DNA from: Embiotoca jacksoni
Taxonomy: Eukaryota > Chordata > Actinopteri > Embiotocidae
Assembly: GCA_022577435.1 (NCBI GenBank)
Contig: JAKOON010000003.1
Span: 5,887,001 to 5,951,000, forward strand
Length of the DNA: 64,000 nt
Reading direction: 5' to 3'
A model generated the notes under the pieces. The model did not search any database. It saw only the letters and a list, made by a program, of their open reading frames with translations, and was not told where the DNA came from. The stretch's first letter is position 1, and each line of letters begins with the position of its first letter. The position numbers and the translations under genes were made by a program. This document shows positions 22,301-34,075 of this stretch, piece after piece.

Positions 22301-25300
22301 TTTTACAGTCGTTTATAGAATTTTTTTCCTGAACCTGTACTTGTACCTGAACCTGTAAAGGCCCATTACCTCACTGGATGCCTGCATACAGTTTAACTTC
22401 ATAAATAAAATGCCGCTCCAGTAAAAGTTAGATTCACAAATCTTGGAGCAGAGACCTGAAAATACATCAGGCCCACCTTTTTACGGTATAGTCAGTTTCT
22501 CAGGATCGCTTCTGCGTCGCTAATTGCCAAGCATAAACAATCTGTCACGATTTGTCAGTCTCCCTAATGGGCAGACAAGTTATGTTGTTTTTAGGCGCCA
22601 GCAGCGGCCGGATCAAAGCGCTGCGCTTTCGGGAGACTATTGAAAAAGTTGAACCCGCACCGAGAGCGCAGCACCGCCTCCTCCTCCACCCGCCCTAGCC
22701 CAGGGACACTGAGCCATTCAGCCTGAAAAATTAGCTTTTTCTCAGCTGATCGCACGCCATTTCCATCTATTCAAATGAGCGCTATAGTCGTGTAATAGTA
22801 GGTTCCTCAGAAGAAAAGGTCAGCGCCCACCGGTTACTCAGAGCGTCACTGAAAAGGATTCCTCGCTGCAAGTGTTTCCCAAGACGCACATTAGACCACA
22901 GATCCGTGTCTGTCTGAGGGGATGTGGTGTTCTGACTCGGTGCAGCAGTGTGTTGGGTGCTGAATGCAGGAAATCAGGGAAGTCCCTCTCCAAGACCAGA
23001 TCAGCATCTCGCAAACTTTAAACTTGTTATTGTGGTTAGTATATGAATTTACTTCCTCCATCTTGACAGTTCATTAATCATTCAAGGTGACACCTTGATT
23101 TACACGCATAATAAGTAACCTTATAATGTAAGTTAGTTGTGTGCTGAGAAATATCTGTATTATTGGTAATTATAGGGACATTTGCGGGGCTATAATACTG
23201 TAAGATTATTAGAATGATAAATCCGTGGAAGTCATTTAAATATTCCCGAAACAACAGGTAGACGTAGAGTCATTTCCGGTTGACACTTTCATATTTAAAT
23301 CGCTGCCACAGGTGTTTCTTTATCGTTGCCTTGCATTTTAGACCAGATCAACTGATTCTAAAAAACTAAACACACTTATCATTTATCATTTGCTCAGCAG
23401 CACATCCTGTGTGTGCAGGTATAGCAGGCTTCGCGTGCAGCTGCAGTGTGATTGGAAACACTTAAAACCTCGAACCTGCCTGGAACGAGGAGTGGCACTG
23501 CACCGAAAAAAAAAAGCTTTGAAGTCACCAGAGTCTCCGGCCCTTCCACGTCCTGTCTGAAGTCCCCTCTGCTTGGGGCTCAAACACTTAACCCGTCCTC
23601 CCCAACACCAACTCGTTAAACGAGTCTGCGTAAACACAAATAGGCACACATGAGACGCATTAACGCGCGCACTGCGGTGAGGCGCAGCAACACGCACGAT
23701 CAGCTCATTTTTCCGGTGATGTGCAGAGACTCATATTTAAATTACAGGTCTGTGATCAAGTTTATTATTCCCTCTGCATCTCCCCCATTTTGGCCAACAT
23801 ATATTTGTATTTTCTGATCCCATGATATATTTGAAACATGATGATCCCTTAGAGTGTATAATGACAAAATAATCCACCCCACAATTAATAATGTAAAAAC
23901 AACAAACTCATCACCAACAGTGATTTGATTGTGATCTCGACCAGAAGCTGATTATAATAAACCTCCATTTAATCTGAGGGATTGCTGCAGTATCATTGTC
24001 TCCAGTTTATTTGCCTTGTGAACAGAGGGGCAGCGGTGCTGGAAAACAATGTTGATGACAATTAGCATCCCAAACAGTGACCTTTAAGGAAGACTGATAT
24101 GCCATGGAGAAGACGATTAACATACCGTTTCATTTAAATCCCGAGGCAACAAATGAGGGCAGAGTTGAGTTACAAAAAAACTAAGGTTCATCGGGCCTTT
24201 ATTTAACTTTATAAACTACCTTTGATTCGCAGTCAGGAGGCAGGGACTCCACACAAAGGCCCATTGTTGCCTCCTCTCAAAGTTGTCTTAACCCTTTTCA
24301 TGCAAGGTCTGTCAATTTAGACTGTAAAGACATAAAAGGCAGAGTCCATGTCAAAAGGTATTTTCAGGCAAAATATTTGCACTTGGTGCCAGTAAATTAC
24401 CTTCGTCTGGGGACAATGACATCGCGCGTGAGTATAACTCCTAAATCTTGGTCCTTTTTAAAAAAGAAATTATGGCAAAATTTGCGCCTGCGTGCACGAG
24501 TATTAAAAACAAACAGGCTTTTTCATGAAGCCACTGAATCAAATTTGTGACCTCTGAGGAATCTGGTGAAATCATTTGAGCAGCACTTTAGTGGTTTGGA
24601 GTTAATTTGATAGCGGATTTCATGATGCACCAAAAAGAGAGATGAAAGGAACAGCCGGCAGTCCAGCCCAAGGTCTCCATAATTATACATAATGTATCCT
24701 ATTTCAAAGCAATTAGCGCAATCAGGCGGATCGGGGCACTTTGCTGCCGCTAAGTAACAATGCCTCACGGTCATTTAAGCTTCGGGATGCCATTCACACT
24801 CTGCAGATAGGCGGCTCTGGCGGGTTGCAGGTGTATGTGTCCAACGTCCACAAATCATCTGAAGCCACTTTATGTTACTTTGATCCCACCCCAAAAAAAC
24901 ATGTATAGTATTATTACATATGAATCTTAAATCCTGGGCAGCCATTAAGGATGGAATCTGGTTTATTTTTTTAATTAAAAACTGTTTTTATTATAAAATA
25001 AAGAAAGAAGAGTGTGGTGATTTAAAAAAAAAGAATTAAAATAATACTTTTTTAAATTTATTTTAATAGGCAACAATACAATAGTTATATTTTGACATGT
25101 CAAATTATTATAATTTAATTAAATCTGCCATGATTTTCGTACGTAAAGTGGGGCCGGTAAAAGAGATATAATAAAAACAATAACCGCTATTTCCCAGGCT
25201 ATCAAAATGAGCGCAACCTTCACTTTTAAAAGTTAGCTCTGTAGTCCTCCGCGGCGCGCTGCAGCAGGAGAACGGCAGCCTGGAGAAAAAATAAAGTCCA

Positions 25301-26421
25301 AATGTGAAGGCACGCCGGCTGAAGATGATGAATGCATCTGAAGCTACGGCGATTAAAGGACTCCGCGCGGCTGGGAGGAGGAGAAGGAGAGGAAGAAATA
25401 GATGTTTTTTCGAATTATTAACTCTCGAAGTCGATCAGATGCAGCGCTTACTGAACTTTATTCCCCATTCATCTCCCTCACCTCTCTCCGGCTGACAGGC
25501 GGGATGAATGCGTCCCCACGGTGATGATGAAAACCCTTCTTGCGGTTCAGGAAAAAAACAGAGGTTCGGAGCTCGGTCGTCGCCAGCATTGCGGGGGGCG
25601 GGTATTGTTAGAGGAGACTCTCAGAAGAAATATTTGCGTGGCATCGCTACAAAATCAGGATGATAATTTAAATTTTCAACAAGAAACATTAATATCAACT
25701 TGATTTAATTGGAAAAATAGAAGAAAAAAGAATAGCGCGTCCGGGTCACGCATGAGGATTGTAAAACAGTTCCGATGCTCGACTCTGATTGGCCCAGAAG
25801 TGTTAACCGCAGCAGCTCGCGCGTGAAACACACCTGTGACCTCATCACTGTCTGTTTAAATATTAACCCGGTAATTAAAAACCATTGCCTTTATATAGAA
25901 CTGTCACTCAGGTTGTTTAAGACCTACAGGCCAAATACTCGTGGGAAGATTCAAAGTAATGAACTGGCAAAGAAGTATAATTGTAAAGTATATAAACTGT
26001 GTCAAAATTAGGGAGCCTACACTTTTCAGCACAATGATGGATTATTATCATGGACTGACTCTTTAGTGGACTGACTTTTGCTTGTTGATTGATATAAAAA
26101 AATGCACACAGGGTCCATTTTACTGCCTCATTAATGCTATTTGACTATGCTACATATTTAAATAATGCCTACTTTACATTATTATTAATATTTCATCATT
26201 GTTATTATTATTGCTAAATTCAAAGTTGTCTGTTTATTTTAGCTTTCAAAATAAACCTTTTACCAAATGAATAGAGCAAAAATAAAGAAATTGGCAGAAT
26301 AAATAATAAAAAAAAATTGTATTTAAAGCTAAAAATCCCACACACTTGATGGAGAGGTTTTTGTGTTGCATTTACATGCAAAGGGAGCTTCTCATCCTAT
26401 ATTTCTGTCTTTTTCTCTGCA

Positions 26422-26424
<3 letters not shown>
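22301..26424. other. msx1 upstream gene desert, part 1
   Basis: No gene recognised. GC-richer patches occur at 22560-22720 and 25240-25420 (CCGCGGCGCGCTGC). Enhancer-like mixed sequence lies at 22440-22600 (TAATTGCC, ATAAACAAT), 23940-24180 and 24520-24780. The rest is AT-rich. Short frames here lack codon bias and family motifs. Confidence 0.6.
24520..24780. promoter_or_regulatory. Candidate conserved noncoding element
   Basis: Non-repetitive patch with CCATAATTATACATAATG and GCAATTAGCGCAATCAGG, motifs typical of homeodomain-bound developmental enhancers. It is 4.2 kb upstream of the msx1 start. Conservation is not testable here. Confidence 0.3.

Positions 26425-26489
<65 letters not shown>
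26425..26489. repeat. (CA)n microsatellite
   Basis: CA dinucleotide run of 65 bp in the msx1 upstream desert. Confidence 0.98.
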
Positions 26490-26491
<2 letters not shown>

Positions 26492-28077
26492 CCTCAGCCT
26501 GATAGGATCACTATCCCTCACACTCTGACCTCCGCGTGACTTTTTAAAATTGAAATAATTTCAGCATGTGAGCGGCGGTATCAGTTCTGGGCCTGCCGTC
26601 CATTGCTCTGAAAAACTTAGATAAAACTGCGGCTTTTTAAATTTACAACATTTCATCGTTCAGTCAGAGACATCTCAATTACCCGAGGTATTGGTGTGAA
26701 ATTGAATTATCGCCCCTTTATTTCTTTCACGCCATTAAACAGGAAGCATACTAAAATCGTTTGCAAATCACTGGTCTGGGTAATATGATATCTAAATGGA
26801 TTGATTAACTCATGGAAATTCACGGGATTTATTCTGATAAGTCCATCATTTGAGCTTTTCAAACGCCGAGTGCTCTTGTTGATTAGAAACTAAATAGAGT
26901 CCTAAATGAAATGCTTAATAAGCGCATAACAAGCAATAGTTTCTGCAACAAATCATGTCCATAATCGGGAATTAAAAAGGTGCTTGATGATGAAGTAAAT
27001 GATGTGGAGCATCTAAACGCTGTCACCCATATTTCCAGCTCTCAAAACAAATTGCAGGAATAATGAAAACATGAAAACATGTTCAGTCTTACTTTAGTAG
27101 AAATTCAGCTTTTGCAGCCACTATTGTCGTAAAGTAATATCTATACATTGTGTTCTATTAATATAATAATAATAATTATTGTTTTTATTATTATTATATA
27201 TAGTAATTAATAAACCCACCATATTAGATATTTATTATGATATTTTAAAATATTTGTTTTATTACAGTGACTGCACAATTATCTTTATTTATCTTTTTGC
27301 ACAATTTTTATAAAACAAATTGCTTCACTACGTAATCACTAATATCACTTGCTCGCATTTGCTGGTACTTTGGATGTTATCACACAATAATGACCACTGT
27401 AATTTTCCATTTCCCTTGAATCAATTTCCCTTTGGAAAACTGTAATCATTTTCCATTTCCATCAAGATAAGCAGGAATAATAAGTGTAGGTAGTTGTGTT
27501 GGAAATCAATTCTGTGGGAACCGACATGAGATACAAAAAGGTTTTGAAATCCAATCATAAGGATTTATACAGTGGTGTGTGGCTCAGCCATTTTAAAATA
27601 TCACTGCAAAATCTCTGGCTTGCCCTTCCAGTGACACCATGTACATAAACCATCCTTCACAAAAACCTTAAGCCCACCATTTCGGGTTGCTCCCTCCCGC
27701 TTTATAGATGTGGCCAAAGAAAAGCAAACCAAAACAAAAAAGGGGGGCAGAACCAGGGGGCTTGTCTGGGAAATTGTACTGTAGATGGCGAGGCGCTGCG
27801 TGCCCTGTCCTTCAGATCACAGCGTAGCAGACTTGGCTCCATCCTAATCTCACAAGTCTCAACAGTCTGCAACTCAAGTTTATCCAGAGGGGGTTGAGCC
27901 TCTTGTAGCCCCCCATCGCTGTCCCATCTAACCCAGCCCTGTCTTCCGCTTGCCTCCGCCCAAAGGAACACACTGTCAGTGACCCTTCGCTGACTCGGGC
28001 TGCCTAATCCTTTAAATGTAGGCAAAGCCTGAAATGATGAGGAGTTGGGCTATTTTGATACAGGTGATGTCCTTTAC
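26490..28077. other. msx1 upstream gene desert, part 2
   Basis: No gene recognised. The patch 26640-27010 is enhancer-like (CAATTACCCGAG, TTGAATTATCGCC, GATTGATTAAC, ATAATCGGGAATTAAA). 27120-27320 is very AT-rich. 27700-28020 is GC-richer with a minus-strand open stretch of 107 codons that has no recognisable features but adjoins the exon-like block at 28078. Confidence 0.5.
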
Positions 28078-28239
28078 CTCTCTGTGTTTCCCTGTGGCCA
28101 GCAGGATCAGCCTAAAGACGAGAGAGATTCTCTGGTTGTAATGGGCAGCAAACTCCACGTTGAGCAGCAGGAATGCAGCCGGATTTGTGTCAAATTCAGC
28201 TGTGCAGGACACGACTGAAGGGTACATCCCCTCTATGTG
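28078..28239 (-). other. Orphan exon-like block, gene unknown
   Basis: On the minus strand a long pyrimidine tract with TTTCTCACAG at 28249-28240 is followed by 162 bp open in phase 0 (54 codons) and a GAG-GTAAAG donor (gt at 28077-28076). By my count roughly two thirds of third codon positions are G or C, unlike the surrounding AT-rich DNA. The translation includes MYPSVVSCTAEFDTNPAA and YNQRISLVFRLILLATGK; I recognise no family. I found no convincing partner exons on this strand, so it could be an internal exon of an unrecognised gene, part of a noncoding transcript, or a conserved noncoding element that happens to be open. Confidence 0.35.
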
Positions 28240-31200
28240 CTGTGAGAAATCAAGAGGAGGAAAAATAATTGACAAATCAGGAGTGTTAAAAGCAGACTTG
28301 TTGACACTGAGCAGCCAGAAAGAAAACAGTCACAGAAAGTAACACTGAGAGATGAAATAAATGTTATCAACTTTATTCAATCAACTTTACGACGCACTTT
28401 CAGGTTGTGTGTTCAGGCTATAATTGTTTGGTGAGATATACTGTATATAGTGTGGTGGTGACTATTCTGTTTGGTTTTTGTGTGCTGTATTGGGTAGTGT
28501 GGTGAGGCCAATAAAAACCACACTGCAGCAAGTGTTGGATCAACCTGTCCTGTAACTGTCAGAGGAACTGAGTTTAACTAATAATACAGTGAACCTCTGC
28601 CTTAATGGCATTTCTTGAAGAGACCAAATGCATGCACAGGAAATGTGTTGGCACGCTGTGAAACAAGTTAAAATACAGCTGCATAACTACAGATATTATG
28701 GAGTCACTTGTGAAAAAAACATTTTCAGGTAGAATTTAGCTGTTAATGAATGTCGTTTGCAACATTTTTAAAAGACATCTTTACTCGGACACCACCTTTG
28801 CCCCTAATGAGCTCATAGCCATTTAAGGGTGTTGTCAGATACCCATAATGCAACCACACCAACGATGCCCCTGCAGTCACAGTTCCTCGAACAGTGAGCT
28901 CACTCCGGCAGCAGCACTCGCACCCACCTCCCTCCACAGCCCCACCCCTCTCCTATGGGAGACATATTTAATTTAATTAAGGCCTGTCAGCGCTATTGAT
29001 TTTGGCACTTTCAATTATGGCCCAGCCGTTTATGGGCTCCATGGGCTGTGGATCTACTGATCTGTGATGAGGGGGCCCTATCAGTGCAGGACCACATGGA
29101 CGAGGAGCCTCTTTATCTTCCTTATGGCCCTGCGCTGTCTGCATGAGACACTGACACATGGCTGCTGCCTCCGTCCCACTCCCCTCCTGCAACCCATAAT
29201 TAATCCCTCATTAGACAGGTCTTTATTGTTTAATTTGTGCCGTTCATAATCAAATTGGGCAGATTAATTGCTACAGAATTTAGAAAGCGGGGTGAAAAAT
29301 AACCACTTTTAATTGCCTTCAGGTTTTTATGACGCCTGAGGCTCTTTAGTGAGCCATCACTGGACATCCTAAAGAATTTTCTCGACATCAGTTTTTGAGT
29401 GATGAACCATTACTGGGGAGCTCTTTTTAGAAAGCACAGCTACTTAGCCGAAGCTCATTAAAATGTTTCTCTGAGATATATTTTCCCTTGCAGTCCTAAT
29501 TGGAAAAGTCAACCTTACAAATTCTTGTGTTTATTTATGGCCTTGGCCTTTTGCTTGTGTTGTGTTTGTGTGCTTCACGCTCAGCGTTGTGTGTGTGTAA
29601 GTTAAGTATTTTAAGGAGGTGTTAAAGTGAGCATGAGAGAGACAAAGCGTAAGCAAGAAACTATTTTTAATAGAGTTGCATGATACCAGTAAAAATAAGA
29701 TATATTCTGATTTGTGTGTCAGCGTGCTGTAAGATTATTATTGGTGGCTCTCATATTGTCGAGTGGAGAAAAGTGATTTGGATGAATAGCGTTAGGTGTG
29801 ACGATAAAACTGTAACAACCTATTTGCTTGACACATTTTTACAGCATATATTTAAGTGGTGACTAAAACACCAGTAGCTGCTGACACTTAATAAAGAAAT
29901 ACTATTGTACGCTTTGCACAGGCACCTTGTAAAAGCAGTTCTAAGCCATATCTAATTGAAAACAGAAATGAATATTGCCGTCACTTTGTATGGGTTAAGG
30001 TCCACAGAGTTGAATTAAGAAGTAAAGGTAGACCTTTGTTGCATGTGCCAAAACCAGGAACTGCTTGAACATTGCAAATTAAGCAAATACAGAGAAAGAA
30101 AAAAAATAATTCTGAAAAATAATTCCCAGCACAAAATTGAACCATAAAATAAGTTATAGGCATTCTTTGACAAAAGAAAGTAATTTCTTCACCAGTATTA
30201 ATTATCATATTGCTTAAAAATCAACTTGATTGTGTGGCTGATGTTAGAAAACATGAAAAAACGCTTTAAAATGGTGGTTGCCACAAAATATTGATGAAAC
30301 ATAACGTATTGCATTCCTATTAACCCAATTTTTCCAGGTGCTTATAAGTACCAAATACCTGTAATCCCTTGTACAGACTGTGTGATGCCTGTGTATGTGT
30401 GTGCACACGTGTGAAAATGCAGATCTGGCTGGGTGCATATGTGTGTATGCAAAGCGTCATGTTTCAATGACATCATTTAATGAGAGCATTGATGTCAAAA
30501 GTAGGGTAATTGCGTCGGCAGTCGTGTCACCATACACCTTGGCAATTATCGTGTCACTCAGCGATTATGGTTCATTATCTTTCTGAGAGGCCGGCAGTCC
30601 AAACAATGGACTCGCACAAAACCTATATACTAATTGCTAGCAGACACGTGGAGCCAGCTGAAGAGGTATATATTTAGCTTCTGTTGAGTGTGTGGGAATT
30701 ATGAGGGTGAGTTACACAAATATGATTCATTAAATTTCACTTGATGGACAGGTGAGCATAGCGAGAAGTACAAGTGTGCTATTTAGTGATGGATCTAGCT
30801 GTGAACTACAGTGTAGGGGGACAGGATTGGATAGCTTAGTGGAAAATACTGAGAGCCACTTGAATGGTGGAATTAAGGGGAATTCAGGAGAGGATATTGA
30901 CCCCGCTTTTTTTGGGGGGGGGAAATGAAAGTTGGTAACTCTGGCTCTACCTTGACTCATTGAATGCAGACTGCAGCGCAGGCATAAGACTCATAATGGA
31001 AACTCTCTTGGACGTGATTTTATTAATTAAACGTCTCTTAGTTCCACATTCATAGATGATGAGCTCACGCTGTCCACCATTTTGTGCCCTCACGAATCCC
31101 TTTGCCCTCTCTGCACCAGTTGAGACCTTATAAGGCAGCGTTGGATTCCTCTGGCTAGCATGCTTCACATTATCTTCACATCCCCTTCTTTAATATCTCC

Positions 31201-31673
31201 GATGATTATCTTTGTTGAAGTTGAGGCCCATGACCAGGAGCCTCGGCCCTTTTATGCACAACTGGATTTCGGTTCTTGTTTTTTGTGTTATGTTGCAACA
31301 GTTGTGTAATTGGTTTTGTTTCCAGCAGATGGTTGTTCACTGTTACTGTGAACTGTTACAAACTCTGGAGTGGTTGTTTGGAGACATGCAGATTTAGTTA
31401 CAATTTATTGTACTTTCTTCAACAGGTACAGATGTTTTACAGGAAGGCATGCTTTGGGAGCTATGATTGCGCGGCCCAGGTGATGACAATGAAACTCAGT
31501 CGGTATCACTGAATCATTTTTATATAACCGCGCTTCATTTAGTCTCACGTCATGGCACACAGCTCTCTTGGCCCGAAATCCTTCTTAGCAGGTGAAAGCA
31601 GTTTAACAAATACAAGTGCAATGACGCAGAAAATTTAAGGGCTGTTTTAATTTCTGTTTGACCTTCTAATTAA
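28240..31673. other. msx1 upstream gene desert, part 3
   Basis: No gene recognised. Two stretches look enhancer-like. One is 28960-29520, with TTTAATTTAATTAAGG, CATAATTAATCCCTCATTAG and GCAGATTAATTGCTAC. The other is 30450-30620, with CATCATTTAATGAG and GGCAATTATCGTG. The remainder is plain AT-rich sequence. Confidence 0.5.
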
Positions 31674-32022
31674 ATCCATCCATTATCTATACCCACTTTA
31701 TTCTGAACAGGGCTACGGGGGAGGAGGGGGGGGCCCTATCACAGCTCACTTTGGGCGAAAGCAAGGTAAACCTTGGAAAGGTCGCCAGTCTATCACAGGG
31801 CCAACACAGAGACAGAAACAAAGACCGTTTACGCTCTCATTCACACCTAAGGGACATTTGTAGAATCACCAATGAACCTGAAATGCACATGGGGGGGAGG
31901 AAGCCGGAGTACCCAGAGAGAACTGCAGACAGGGAGAACATGCAAACTCCATACAGAAAGACCAGGGATCAAACCCAGAACCTTTTCACTGTGGGGCGAC
32001 AGTGCCAACCCCTGCACCACAG
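31674..32022 (-). mobile_element. 3' tail of an L2/Maui-like LINE
   Basis: On the plus strand the block starts ATCCATCCATTATCTATACC. It continues with GGTCGCCAGTCTATCACAGG, AGGAAGCCGGAGTACCC, GGGAGAACATGCAAACTCCA and GGCGACAGTGCCAACC. This phrase order is the widespread fish LINE 3' untranslated tail, here in reverse orientation with the 3' microsatellite-like end on the left. It is 5'-truncated and has no reverse transcriptase coding. The plus frame 31751-32143 that crosses it is an artefact. Confidence 0.8.
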
Positions 32023-33644
32023 ACATCACCAATATAAAAATGTATTAATTACTAAATATAACTACACTACTTGGCTATGTCAGAATTTCTTTTACATTTT
32101 ATTTCATGAGGATTATAACACAGAGGCTCATACGCACACATGAGTGAATGTATACATGGAGACTCATTTCAAGCTGAGGTTGAGTAGCTAATTATAGTTG
32201 TGTCGGGCCGCAATGGTGAGGCGTGCTCCTTGCTGTGTGGTGGAGCCACGGAGGCTGCACAAACATCTCCTCAGAGGCCCCTGCTCCTTGTTTAATGAAA
32301 CATTGCAGGGGCCCTGCGAATGCACACAGAGAGGCACAGCACAATCTGATGGACAGTGTCACCGAGGCCATGCCAATTATGTTTTCAGCAAAAGCCCACC
32401 AACCCGTCTCCCTCCTCCTTCATCTGCACCCCCGTCCTCCCTGCCTGGACATAGAATAACAGGACAAAGATATGATTACTAATCTGACCCCCTCCAACCC
32501 CAGCGGTTGGGATTTGTTTGTTCAGTCATCAAGAAGTGTTTCAGACTGAAGTGTTGGTCTGGAGGGATGAAGGTTTAATGAGAGTTTGCAGCTTCAGATG
32601 TTTGTTTTTGTTCTGATTAGATTGCGTGAGGCTTGATGTGTCTCTGAATGCTCGCTGGGCTCATTATGAGCGCTGCAATCTACTTTTAATAGCAGCAATT
32701 TGTTGGGCCTTACCAGGCCTGGTGTCTTTGTTCTGGACACGTAAGACAGTGAACATGTTTTCTGAGTTGGTGGCTTGTCTGTCAAGTCTCCTGTTTAAGC
32801 TTCTAAACATTTGTCTTCAGACTCGTGTGTCTTCTTCCTCTCGCCTCCTCTGATTGTCTCTGCTGAGGTGCCTCTGCTGCTCTTTCCACACATATCAGCA
32901 TGTGATTAAGCACTCCTTTTACAGATTCATTGAAATTTGCTAGCAAAGATGTTTCATCTGCCTGACAAGGAAGGATGAATAATTCATTTGTCAAATTCTG
33001 CAATTGTGTAGGAGTTAGACATCACATATGTAACTGAACAGAGAGCAAGAGGCCGGGGAATAGATGAGAAATAGGGTACAGAGAGCGTTCTTTGAAGGTG
33101 ATTTAGCTTCTGGTTTGAATGTGAATATGATCAGAAGAATAGGTGGCAGTGGTTATTGTCTGCTCGAATAAGATCCATCTCTTTGTCAGCCAGAGCTCTA
33201 CTCATCCTGAAATCATTGGCCCAGTATTTATGTAGCTGTTTCACCTGCATGAAAAATTATTGGAAAGCTGACTTTTTTTTTTTTCCATTTGTTTTAATGA
33301 TATACAGCCCAGATTTAAAGTATTTTGACCGGTTTTGCTTTTCTGGCTCTGAGCTTCAGCACATTCAGTTTGAAATACAACAATAGGTGCCACGTCTCTG
33401 GTTTAATTTGAGTTGGTTTACATCAATATTGCCCATGGACATGAAGATGATGATAATGAAAAATATATAAAATAAACAAAAAAAAACATCAGGATTCAGG
33501 AAGCAACGATATGAACTCAGAGGTACAGCAGACAATTATTCATGCTCAGATTTAGCTGAATTAATAAAAACTAATTTGATAAAATTTCACCATAATCAGC
33601 AGGATGAATATCTTAATTATACAAAAAGAGTTATATAATATATC
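32023..33644. other. msx1 upstream gene desert, part 4
   Basis: No gene recognised. 32180-32480 is a GC-richer, complex patch (GCCAATTATGTTTTCAGC) that could be regulatory. 32580-33000 contains no clear motif. Confidence 0.45.
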
Positions 33645-34075
33645 TTTGATTGGCTGAGTCACCTGATCTCTATCTGAATGAGCTGCATTCAACTTGTTGA
33701 AGACCAGACTGAAGGCAGAGACACTACAACAATCAAAAGCTGAAGGTTGCTGCAGCAGAGGCTCGAGAGAGCTTCACCTTCCCAGAAACAATGCTTCGCC
33801 TGAGGCAGTCATTGACTGCAGAGGATTTTCCACAAAATCTTAAGTACAAAAACTGTGTCTGACTTCATTTGTTCAGTTCCTCTTGAACAACTTAACATTT
33901 GACACTGTGTTCTAAAGGGCTATATCTCCCACATGTTCTACACTGACGTAATCCTTCTCAAAATAAAGCTGCAGCTTCACTGTTGTATCCATTGTTATAT
34001 TTCATATGAAATGTGCTGAGGCTCAGAGCCTCAATAACAATAATGTTTAACTGGCCAAATACTTATGAGTCTAGA
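33645..34075 (+). mobile_element. Degenerate Tc1-like transposon 3' fragment
   Basis: The stretch resembles the 3' end of fish Tc1-like transposase genes. It reads GAGTCACCTGATCTCTATCTG (the SPDL-like region), then CAACTTGTTGAAGACCAGAC and CTGAAGGCAGAGA, and later GAGGCAGTCATTGACTGCAG. It ends with GGCCAAATACTTATGAGTCT, like the Tc1 terminal repeat. The frame is broken by several stops, and no 5' half or left terminal repeat is present. Confidence 0.7.

Noticed and set aside
27702..28025. 107-codon minus frame as a continuation of the orphan exon
   Set aside because: No good acceptor with a pyrimidine tract lies between it and 28078, and the frame shows no family features; left as unexplained.
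31751..32143. 130-codon plus frame
   Set aside because: Antisense to an L2/Maui-like LINE tail.
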